DNA of 64,000 bases, taken from the NCBI GenBank assembly GCA_034359265.1, contig CP136895.1, forward strand, positions 1,428,501 to 1,492,500, read 5' to 3'. The notes under the pieces are model-generated. The model did no database searches, was not told the DNA's origin, and saw only the letters and a program-made list of their open reading frames with translations. Shown one piece after another: positions 1-10,219 of this stretch. Numbering within the stretch: position 1 is the stretch's first letter; each line of letters starts with the position of its first letter. The position numbers and the translations under genes were made by a program. This stretch comes from Canna indica (taxonomy: Eukaryota; Streptophyta; Magnoliopsida; Zingiberales; Cannaceae).

Positions 1-29
1 TTCAGACAAGTAATTGATCTGTGCTGCAG

Positions 30-794
30 GAATATGGTGAGGATGAAGGTAAGGGACTACGCATGGGAAAGCGGATACTTCGTTCGCTTGCACTGGTTTT
101 TGGATGTATAGCTGTTGCATCCTTGGTATGCATATTGAAAGAAATCCTTTCCTCAGCGGTCTTACTCCTAAGTATAATATCTGGGTCTCAACTATTTCGC
201 ATTGTTTGATCGACTTGTGTTATTGCAGGGGTATACTGGACTTCTCAATCTGATTGAGTCTTTTGGACGTGCTATTCCTTTGTTCCTTTACAATAACCAG
301 GTAAATTGCTCTACTGCATCAGCATGATGTGACTGTATTGTCAACTAAAGGACACCGTACCACATGGTGAACTTACTGGCGATACCCTTGGGTTCTAAAG
401 ATATGGGCGGGTACATTGATTCATTTTACCAGTTTCAACATAATATCTACACATTCAATTATGTAATACTCATTACACAACCATATTCCACTTTAAATAT
501 ATTTTTGTTATGTTTAATCTGTTATGAGGTGAATTCACTTCCGCAATAAATCAAAACATGTGCATGTTTTTGGATACAATGGTGCATAAACCTATCACAT
601 GACATAATCATAGACATCCATTTGTAGTTGTAATTATCGTAGACAGGTTCATCTGCATGCTTTTATAATCACGCATAAATGCACAGCTAATGCCATATGC
701 CTAATCATGGCTCATGTAATTTGTCATGCAGGAACTATTTGTTACTCTGACAACGGCGATTGCGCTCAACATTACAGCTTCATACTACCGGTGA
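30..794 (+). CDS. 3' end of an unidentified membrane protein gene (last three exons)
   Basis: Three exons in one open frame can be joined by GT..AG introns: 30-125, 229-300 and 732-794, all in phase 0, with the stop TGA at 792-794. The first is entered from an acceptor (ctgcag) at the window edge, so the 5' part of the gene lies outside. The 52 codons of exons 1-2 plus the last exon start with a charged stretch (EYGEDEGKGLRMGKR). Two hydrophobic segments follow: SLALVFGCIAVASL, and a second around IPLFLYNNQ/ELFVTLTTAIALNI, ending in ASYYR. This suggests a C-terminal pair of membrane helices. I do not recognise the family and assign no function. The exon structure is supported by splice sites and uninterrupted frame; the reading is otherwise unverified. 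Confidence 0.6.
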
Positions 795-2997
795 TTGCTA
801 CTTTGGCATGTCCCTCTTGTTAGTAAGTCAGAAGGTTCTCCAGGATTTCGCAAAGGGCATTGAGGTTCTTGCAGTAGATTGATTTTGGGTAATTCCAAAT
901 ATTGTTACAAAAGCCTTGTGCATAATTTAGCTTTTGAGGGATAATATATATATATGCAAATCTGAGTACTTGCATATCAATTTTACCTAATATAAGAGCA
1001 CCTTCAATCTTTGAGGATGAAATCTTCAGTTGTCATTCATTTCATTTGTGCTTTAAGTAGGCACTGCTGTGTTAACATTATTGATATCATTTAGATTTGA
1101 TGATCATAATACCCGTGAACACAGACCTGCGAGGATTATATTTTATGATCATATACAAAATTGCAGAGGCCATTTAGAATCATTCTTCATCTGACTCAAA
1201 CTGTCTCTTTGCTGCTCAATATGACTCATTGATATGATACCTTTAGCAAAAGCTAGTTTAATTCTTACATGGTACTTCCTGAAGAGTTGTAGGGATCTTT
1301 AGGATACCGAGTTCATACATTATCTTAAAATTTAAAATGATTCGCATGCAAATGCTTTTTCATCTCCCGTCTAAAATCCCAAGCAGTTGTGTATACTTTT
1401 AACAAATGAATAATATATCTAAGTGGGGAAATAGCTAGGAGTTACAAAACAAATCTATTGGAAATAATGTGAAAAACTTGCAAAATATTTTAAGAAGCTC
1501 CATGCGTTGTACTGTTTTCTGCTTGGTGAGTGGTTTGTGGTTACGTTTAGCTTGACCCATAGCCTGTCGTGTCATGGGCAGCATAATCCAATTTCCACCT
1601 TCATTTGCTAGTGTTCTTGCAGTTGGGAAGAGGTTGAATAATGCATTTGTGTGTGATTGGTTTTTGTGAATGCTAGAATTTCCTGTTGATGGACAAAATT
1701 ATTATGAAGCCCCTCTTCATAAATGGTTTATGAAGGATGAATCCTCGCCCTTTACTTTAAGGACTTTGAGATCTGAGCCATTCATCTTTTGAAATTGAAA
1801 TATATATTTTTTAAAAGTTTATTTGATACTGAAATGATGAATGGGCATTCTATTTGGAAGTTGGAGCTGGACTCGCCCAATTAACCTGATGATCAAAACC
1901 TAGTTAACTTCTCAAAGTTTTGCAAAAAGAGGTATCCTGATGATATAGCAATTAAAAGTCAAATTCTAAATGATACTTTTGTAATCAATGATTGTGTTTC
2001 CCTTTCCCTTGTCTGTTCTGGAGTTCAACTTAAACATTTCCTTGCCATACATATTCTATGGTACCCTAATTATGATCATTAAGCCCCCATTTGATTTTTT
2101 CCACTTTTGCTGAGGTAAATAATACAAGAAAATAACACACAAGTCAGAATTGCTAGCAAACACAGCTGCTATTTTTTGCTTCAGTTTTGACTCTTGAGAC
2201 AATACTTGACTTGCATGGTACAAATTCGACATGCATTTCCAAGAACTAATACTTTTTTTCTCTAGGTCTTCTAGGACACGTGCAAAGCGTTTTAAATTTA
2301 TTTTTCAATTAATTTGATCAGTGCTAGATTTGACTAGAATTATATATATGATTGTGATTATAAAATGATGTTAAACAAGTATACTACTTTACAATGCTGA
2401 ATGTTTCCCCCTGATTGAGTGGTCCTTTTCCCCATTTCACATTTATATATTATTACTTTTTCGAGTTGAGGGATCTGAAAATTTTCCCTCTTTTTAATCA
2501 TAATCTGAGCATTTAAAGTGTACTAAAACCCTGCCATTTCTCAGTAAATCAAGGATGTACAACTAGGAGTGGCTGCCTACCATTTTACAAGCATAGGAGT
2601 TGGCAAATTGTTCTTTTTGTCATTAATGAATCCTAAATTTAGGAGCCTTGTCTGTACTTTCTTTGTTAAGTTTCTTAATTCATAAATACCTCCCAGCCAT
2701 ATATGTCATAATGATACGTTTCATATTTGTCTCAAAAAAAAATTATTAATTAATTATTGGGTTTATCTATTTAGAAAAATGTTGATGCGAACCTCTGTAT
2801 TCTGGAATATTATCAGTTCTATCATGAACTTACTAGTTGATGTTAATAGTGCTCATGTCAAAATTATATATATAATCTCCACAAGATACCCATGATCAAA
2901 TTAGTAAACTTTAATTCTAAGTTCGGTCTAGCAAAATCTAGCGACGCAAAGGACCGACAAAAATAAAGATCCTACTATGACGGACTCTAAGACAACG
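795..2997. other. Intergenic, AT-rich, no gene seen
   Basis: This is the 3' flank of the gene ending at 794. It holds only short ORFs without recognisable motifs and short AT runs. I see no repeat with clear ends here. Confidence 0.5.
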
Positions 2998-3489
2998 ATT
3001 TCAGACAAAGGACCGCTTGATAAAATATGAGATAATACTAGAAGATCCTTATTGCATTTACTGTCGAGATACTCATAAATCGATTGTGCATATTTTCTTC
3101 GAGCGCCCATCTACGACGATGGGATGGCACAAATTCCTAAGAAAGGTAGGCAGACAAGTGTTTTAGGTAATTCTGTGGTCGGCATAAGAGGAGGAAGCAT
3201 GGACCATTGAGCATGCATCATTTTCTATGTTTTGGTGTTGGAGCATCTGGACGTTTCGGAACGATTTCATCTTCAATGAGAAACCAACGGATTGGGCATC
3301 AACAGTACGTTTGGGGTTCAGCTTTTCGAAACGTTTACACTTGGTGTAATTGTTTATTGTCTGTTACTGTTAATTTGTCTTATTTCTGCTATTGGGCCTT
3401 CACGGTCCTTCACGGAGGTTCCCATGGCTTTTTCTTGGTCTAGGGGGGAGGATGACGTGTATTTTTTTGCTGGACGTTTGTTTGTATAT
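2998..3489 (+). mobile_element. LINE (L1-type) ORF2 C-terminal relic, cut by CACTA-1
   Basis: Two in-frame stretches match the C-terminal end of plant LINE ORF2 proteins. At about 3002-3155 the translation reads QTKDRLIKYEI..., then CIYC, then THKSIVHIFFERP. This is the zf-RVT pattern, with the usual last Cys (HLFFECP in the family) changed to Arg. At about 3229-3348 it reads FWCWSIWTFRNDFIFN, the W..RN..IFN motif found just before the LINE stop codon. The two parts are in different frames, so the gene is dead. The T/G-rich stretch up to 3489 looks like a LINE 3' tail. It is interrupted exactly at the CACTA-1 insertion point and appears to resume at 10220. Confidence 0.6.
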
Positions 3490-3504
3490 CACTACTAGAA
3501 AAAT

Positions 3505-3822
3505 GGGCATCAGCAACGGCTGATGCCGTTGCTGAGCCGTTGCAATAGAGCCGTGACAGAAACTCGCGTTGCTGATAACTTAGCGACGGTGCAGCAACGG
3601 TCGCTCGGGCCGTCGCTAAAAATATTATCAGCAACGGTTTCGCCACAGACCCGGAGCCGTTGCTGATAACATTAATAGCAACAGCCGCTGAGTCCGTAGC
3701 AACGCCGTTAGTAAAATCCCGTCGCTAAGTCGTTGCTGTAGGTCATTAGCAACGGCTTTCGATACACATTTAGCAACGGCTTTCCCACGGACGGTCGTGG
3801 GAAAGCCGTTGCTGATGATGTA
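3505..3822. repeat. Left subterminal repeat array of CACTA-1
   Basis: The word AGCAACGGC or its complement GCCGTTGCT occurs repeatedly in both orientations, with degenerate forms such as AGCGACGG. Similar arrays in En/Spm bind the TNPA protein; that role here is inferred from position and density. Confidence 0.8.
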
Positions 3823-4098
3823 TACCTGGTAACAGAAAAATTGAAAATTTTAAATTTCCATTGATACATTGATACATTATCTGATACATAACTCACACAC
3901 CCTCATACACACATTCATTCACACATCACAAACACACCAAGATATACATCAAAATAATTATATTTATATTGATAATTATCCACGATAGTATAAAAATAAT
4001 TCAAATGCAAAATTGAAGTATCAATATCCAAACAAAATAAGTTAAACAAGTTCAATATCTCAGTATCAAGTTCAATATCCAAACAAAAAATCTCACGA

Positions 4099-5629
4099 TC
4101 ACGATGGAGGATAGTCTGGATCATATGGCGGGGTCTGGAGTGCTTGAGTGTACACCGGCGTGGACTGACTCGAGGACGATGGATTAGATGATGCCGAAGA
4201 GATGCCTGCTTCGGGATGACCTGACATGTTGTGTAGCATAGATTGTATATCCGCCATCATCTGACTCTGGCGCTCCATCATCTCAGTCTGACGCGCGACC
4301 GTCTCCTCTAGTGTCCTTATCCTATTATTATGATCATAACTGGATCTGGAGGTGGACGGTCGCTCACCAGCGACAGGAGGGGTCGGTGCCCCAAGTGACC
4401 CTAGTACGGCTCGCGCATGACCACTATCTGTGAAGCCATATACGCGGCCATGGTCCCAGCCACCTGCGGCCTCGACCCACGATGCTGCGTGAAAGTCCTC
4501 GGGGGTACCCCCGCGCTGCACCACCGTCTGGCTGTAGGCCTCCTACTCGAGTTTGATTTTTTGTTTAATATTTATCATAAAACTTAAATTATAAATATAT
4601 AATGAATAATTTAAACAAATATATAATTATCATAATGTATGCAGCGCGGTTGTCGATGTACTCCCCCATCCCATGTGCTCGACGGTGAGTCCGCTCAAAC
4701 ACCGTCATCGGGGAAGGTCGCTGGACAGTCCCATCATCCAACACCGTCGTCTACATTTACAAAACAAATACATTAATTAGTACACATAGTAACAAATAAA
4801 ATATATAATTAAAAGATATACTTACCATACGGTTCGCGTGCACTGCAAATGCAACAGAGCCGCCGGTGTGACGCGCTGCTCCCCCCGACATGCGATTTCT
4901 AGCCGCATTCCGAGAAACCTCTTGCCATCGATCCGTCGACCATATTCCCACGAGCTGGTCCCATATATCCAGAGTAATCCAACCGGGGCCGTATCCCCGA
5001 GTCTCCGCGATGTTAGTGGTCCCAGCTCGGGCCATCGCTTGGGACCGAGCCTGCCCCAACTGCCCGTTGTACCTCGCACGGGAAATAGTCTCCCAGGCAG
5101 CGTAAATGAATGGCCTCTGGTCCTCGGCCCATGTAAAGCGAGCCTGCAAAATAATAATATCAGTACCAATATTAATCATCATGCATGTAAAAAAAATAAT
5201 AATACGTGCCTCAAACTCGCGTCATAACATGTCGATGTGCTCGCTAGGCACGTGAGACCACGTAGGCCATGCCCCGTGCATGTATCGTCGAATAGTAGAA
5301 GAAATGCTCCTCGACACTTCTTCTTGCTCGAACCTGCACAACAAAAATAAATTTTAATATTATATTATGATATAATGAATTTGTAATGATTCATAATTCA
5401 TGATATATTATCGCTCCCCAATCACGTTAATCAATCTACGTGACTCTGTGGCTGATGGAGGCTGCCACCTGTTCGGCCCGCGTGGTCGCCTGCGTCTGGA
5501 TGTACTAGCCTCGGCAGTATCATCGGCATGAGGATCAGCAACAGGAGGATCAGCAGCATGAGTAAGTGCTGGAGTCTCACCGATCGGAGACTCCGAAGCT
5601 CTCCTGCGTCGATAACCACGACCAGCCAT
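4099..5629 (-). pseudogene. TNPA-like (Transposase_24) gene of CACTA-1, broken
   Basis: The first exon (5629-5408) encodes an Arg-rich start, MAGRGYRRRR, and an Ala/Pro-rich linker. An exon near 5335-5221 encodes FEQEE...HGAWPTWSHVP. The exon at about 5158-4827 encodes RFTWAEDQRPFIYAAWE and ends in the family hallmark HTGGSVAFAVHANRM followed by a GTAAG donor. The last exon (to 4099) encodes a Gln/Met-rich, likely coiled-coil tail (RQTEMMERQSQMM). In TNPA-type proteins this region binds subterminal repeats and dimerises. The second exon has an in-frame TGA where CACTA-2 has TGG, and its donor looks mutated, so I call it a pseudogene. Exon borders are approximate. Confidence 0.75.
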
Positions 5630-5704
5630 ATCTGTCGAATAGACATATAATCAGATTATTGTATAAATAGTAGAGATATATTTAATAAAATATATACTTT
5701 ACAA

Positions 5705-8700
5705 TTATTCCTCATCATCTGAATAATAGTCTTCGAATTCTTCCTCTTCTTCATCTCCAGCTTCCTCAATTTCATGATCGTCATCATCAGCATATTCAAC
5801 TTCTAATTGAATTGAGGTTGTGTTTGCTTCATTGAGTATTGGAATAATACGATCTACAGTAGGAGGATCATCTTCTTGATAGAAACCATGTGTCATATCA
5901 GGTATCAGCTCATTTTCTCCTACTATCGGATCAATTTTTCCTCTACCTTTTATCTTACAGACTACACGCCAATCTGCTATATCTTTATTTCGAGCCGGAT
6001 ACTACGTGTAATATACTTGTTCGGCTTGTGATGCCAATATAAAAGGCTCATTTGCTGCCAATTTCGATTTGTAATTAACCTCAACAAATTTGTATTTTGG
6101 ATGAACTTTCATGCCCCTTTCTGTTGTATCGAACCAATGACATCTAAATAGGATCACTGATTTTAAGCCGAAGTAGTGCAACTCTATCACTTCTTCCACC
6201 AGTCCATAAAAATCCATATCACATTCAACATAGGTTGTCCCTTTCACGCAGACCCCAACATTCATCGTCTTCTTTGTAAATGAATATTCAACCGTGTGAA
6301 ATTTATACCCGTTAACAAAATATTCGCTATAGCACGACACAAGTCGCGACGGTCCACTAACAAACTCAAATATTCTTTCATCTATTTCAGCTCTGTGATC
6401 TTTGCTGTAAGTCTGAATCCAAGTAGGGAAATCACGATTCCGTAATCTCTCCAATTCTTGATCGTTGTGAATAGAGTATTTTTGCACCATCTCAATGTCA
6501 AATATTTCAATGAATTGTTCAATCTCTGGACAATTGAGTAATACATACAAGTGTGCCAAATGATACTCTTCATCGCTTAAGTGTCGAGATGGACGAGAAC
6601 CAAAAGCACGACCAGAGTGACAAAATATATTTAAACGTCCATCTGAATGTCGAACACCCCCGTCGTCGTTATGTGGAAGATGATCAAATCTTGTCTGTAC
6701 TGTCGATTCAAAGTAAAATGAGCAGAATGTTGAAATTTCTTGGATGATATACGATTCAGATATTGATCCTTCAACAGCTGCGGTGTTCTTTACTTTTTTC
6801 TTCAGACGATTCATGTATCTTTCAAATAAGTACATCCACTGATATTGAACGGGGCCACCAACTCGTGCCTCGTATGCCAAGTGTATCGGTAGATGCTCCA
6901 TCGAGTTAAAAAATGCAGGAGGGAAAAACTACTCCAGCTTGCATATGATTTCAACAATATTATTTTCAAGTGTTGACATATCTTCGACTCGAAGGACATT
7001 TGCACAGATGTTTCTAAAAAACATACTTAATACAGTCAACAGACCCCAAATATTATCAGGTAGAAGATCTCGAAATGCGATCGAAAGTAATCTCTACATG
7101 AATACATGACAATCATGGCTCTTCATCCCTGATATTTTGCAATCATCGACGTTCACACATCGAGATAAGTTTGAAGCATATCCATCGGGTAATCTGAGTT
7201 CTTTTACCCATTGACAAACATCTTTGATCTGTTGTTTATTTAACACATATGGGGTCTTCGGTTTCAGATATCGTCCGTTGACCTCTTGTAACTCCAACTC
7301 TGGTCTTTTACAAAGTATTTTCATATCATTTGTTCACCAGACAACATCGGTGGTGGCCCATCTTTTTTGACTCTGCCCTTAGTAAATTTATTACGATTCC
7401 TTCGATACTGATGATTAATCGGTAGGAATCGACGATGACAATCAAAGAATGAGATTTTTTGTCCGTTCTGAAGACTGATTGATTTAGAGTGTTCCATACA
7501 ATACGGACAAGAGAGTCGGCCGTGAGTGCTCCAACCCGACAACATGCCGTACGCCGGGAAATCATTGATTGTCCACAAGACCGCGTCCTTTAAATTGAAG
7601 TTTTGCTTCCGATGACAATCATAAGTGACAGCTCCCTCAGTCCACAATGTTTTCAATTCATCTATCAAGGGTCTGAGAAATATGTCAATTTCTTTTCGCG
7701 GACCCTTAGGACCCGGAATAATCATCGAAAGATAAATAAATTCATCTTTCATGCACATTGACGGTGGCAAATTATAAACTGTCAGCAGCACTGGCCAAAC
7801 TGAATAAGGAGTTGCAGAATGTCCAAACGGATTAAAATCATCTGCGCACAATCCCAATCTGATATTTCTAGTATCCCTAGCAAATGAAGGATAACATGTA
7901 TCCAAATATTTCCATGCTTCACTGTCAGATGGATGAGTCATTACTGTATCATCACGACTTCTTGCATGCCAACTCATGTAGGGGGCTGTCTTTTTCGACA
8001 TGAATAATCTTTGAAGTCTCGGTGTTAGTGGAAAATACCGAAGCACCTTAAACGGGATATTTTTCTGTCGGACCGATTTTTTCTCCTTGTAACGAGGATG
8101 CTGACATACAGGACATTTATCCAACTGCACATTTTCTTTATAATATAAAATGCAATTATTTTGGCACGCGTGTATTTTTTCGTACCCAAGCCCCAATTTT
8201 CTCATTAGCTTTTTAGTCTTATAAAAAGTTTGGCTCAAACTTGTTATCAGTAGGCAGTATTCCATTAATCAATCCAGCAATCCGATCATACGCAACTCCG
8301 CTGATATTACAATCGGCCTTGATGTTTAAGAGCTGTGTCATTGCTGAAAACCTAGTGTATTTAGGATAATTCTCATACAAAGGTTCATCGGCAGCTTTCA
8401 ACATCTCGTAAAATTCTACAGCTTCTTTATTCGGCAATTCAATCTCTACCGCAGCCCCTACTTCTGTGATATCAACCGTTGTAGTATCTGGTGGGACTGA
8501 TGTCTGAAGAACTGGCCGATCAACATTATCATTCAGGTGGAATTGACCCCCAAGACTATCAAGTATCATTGTTCTATAGGGATTACATTGACTAGATGAA
8601 GAAGCACCAGCAGAGGAAGATTCACCATATGTCTGAACGACAGGATTGCTCGACGTCCCGACTTCACGTGACTCCTCGTGACAAGTCCATAGAAAATATC

Positions 8701-8921
8701 TTGGTGCAAATCCTTTGGTATATAGATGCAGAGTGACAGTCTCCCGATCCAAAAATCGTCCATTTGAACAAATGCAGTACGGACATCGGATTTGATCACC
8801 CATGCTAACAAAATTCTGATTCGAATAGGCGAAATTTAGGAAGTACGACGCCTAATCGAAACTCATTCGTTAAAGCTCCACGATCAAGACGTCGGTACAT
8901 CCAACTTCGATCAGCCGACAT
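5705..8921 (-). pseudogene. CACTA-1 transposase (TPase, Transposase_21 family), broken
   Basis: The likely start is the ATG at 8921 (MSADRSWMYRR), the Transpos_assoc zinc-finger region, continuing at MGDQIRCPYC. The Transposase_21 core follows (LGYEKIHACQNNCILYYKE, then CPVCQHPRY, then SWHARS, then GLCADDFNPFG). After it come DUF4218 (MEHLPIHLAYEARVGGPVQY) and DUF4216 (TMNVGVCVKGTTYVECDMDF), with a very acidic tail ending at 5705. By comparison with CACTA-2 the breaks are: a frameshift near 8850; an extra A in a five-A run at 8223-8227; a deletion of about 240 bp at about 7328 that also shifts frame and removes the DVMHIEKNV segment; and TAG stops at 7094, 6929 and 6002. It cannot make a working transposase. 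Confidence 0.9.
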
Positions 8922-8995
8922 GATTCTGTCAATCAATGACAATTTCTTTGGTTAATGTCTTTAGGTGAGATTGTCCTATTCCATTCGGGATTTAT

Positions 8996-9185
8996 GTTAT
9001 TTGAACTGCACTTACGTTTTTATTTTAACTGTTAACTAATTATTCTAAATTTCGGCAGTATCTCTCTATAGTTCTCCGAATACACATATCATCTGGGCGC
9101 GTATCGAAGAACAAGAGAGATGTTGCCGAAATTTAGAATAATTAGTTAACAGTTAAAATAAAAATGTAAGTGCAGTACAAATAAC
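8996..9185. repeat. Fold-back with 72-bp arms upstream of the CACTA-1 TPase
   Basis: The left arm 8996-9067 is the reverse complement of the right arm 9114-9185 with about four mismatches by eye, around a 46-nt spacer. The first 19 bases of the left arm (around GTTATTTGAACTGCACTTA) are also present at the matching place in CACTA-2. The fold-back therefore looks like a local inverted duplication, not a clean insertion. A transcript through it would form a long hairpin. Confidence 0.85.
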
Positions 9186-9385
9186 TATATTCCCAAATTG
9201 TCCAATCAGGGACAATTCAAGAATTGTACATCGTATAAAATATCATCTACTTCTTTTACACGAACATACAATCCCCGAACGGATCTAAGGTTTTGCTAAA
9301 TCATATCCGACTCGTCGATGCGTACGTGAAACATATGAACTCGTCGAATGCATGATTATTTTTTAAATGTTTCGAGACCGTTCGA

Positions 9386-9457
9386 GTCCATATTGGACGA
9401 TTCCGGCGCGCGTCCGAAGTGGACGATTCCGGCGCGCGTCCGAAGTGGACAATTCCG
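9386..9457. repeat. 26-bp tandem repeat upstream of the CACTA-1 TPase
   Basis: Two full 26-bp units start at 9386 and 9412, and a partial third starts at 9438. Each carries a small dyad (GTCCGAAGTGGAC type) followed by GATTCCGGCGCGC. CACTA-2 has a diverged array of the same design at the matching place, so it belongs to the element and may be part of its TPase promoter. Confidence 0.75.
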
Positions 9458-9917
9458 AAATTAATCTAAACCCTAATAATTAATCTAACAAATTAAATAA
9501 TTAATTTAAATAATTAATTAACAATAAAACAATTATAAAACAAAAAACAATTAATTTAAATAATAATTAAATAATCTACAAATTCCCGGCGTCGGAGTCA
9601 GGTGGACTCCGGCACCGGCGTACAGTGGCCGGACACACTGTTCGGCCACTCTACAAGGTCCGGCGGCGGCCATCGGCCGACCGCCGCCGGCCGAAACCCT
9701 AGAAATAGGGTTTTAATCGGATTAATTCCCGCCGGCCGCAACGGGAAGAGACGGTCGGTCGGCGAGGCATACTTGAACAAGTCGGCAGCAGCGGGAGGAG
9801 GAATAGGCGTCGTCGGCGTCGGCGTCGGCAGCAGCGGTGAGAGGCGAGAGCAGGAGCGGCGACGGCAGCAGCGGGAGGAAGAAGGGTCGGGCGCGACTGG
9901 TGCCCTATATAAACTTA

Positions 9918-10205
9918 TCAGCAACGGCTCACTCGCCCGTTAGAAAGTCGTTGCTAATAAGTTATCATCAGCGACGACTCACTTGTCCGTTAGAAAGCCG
10001 TTGCTGATAATTATAATATCAGCAACGGCTCGCGTGTCCGTCCGAAAGCCGTTGCGGATAATTAAAATAATCTGCAACGGCTTGCGTATCCTTTAGAACG
10101 ACGTTGCAGATACAACATATCTGCAACGGCTCGACGGTCATAAGAAGACTGTTGCAAATAGCAACGGCTTGAGCGGTCGTTGCTGATAGTCGTTGCTGAA
10201 GACCT
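9918..10205. repeat. Right subterminal repeat array of CACTA-1
   Basis: Roughly regular units of CAGCAACGGCT...CCGTTGCTGAT, spaced about 55-60 bp, precede the right inverted terminus. They carry the same word as the left array. Confidence 0.8.
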
Positions 10206-10219
10206 AATTTCTAGTAGTG

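Larger units (their letters stand above)
3490..10219 (-). mobile_element. CACTA-1: complete CACTA (En/Spm-type) DNA transposon, 6730 bp
   Basis: The left end reads CACTACTAGAAA from 3490 and the right end reads CTAGTAGTG at 10211-10219, so the termini are inverted CACTACTAG. The three bases before (TAT, 3487-3489) equal the three after (TAT, 10220-10222), the 3-bp target duplication expected for this superfamily. Inside are the two usual genes, both read leftward: a TPase (Transposase_21 / TNP2-like) and a TNPA-like gene (Transposase_24). Arrays of an AGCAACGGC word in both orientations fill both subterminal regions. Both genes are broken, so the element could move only if proteins were supplied by another copy. 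Confidence 0.95.
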
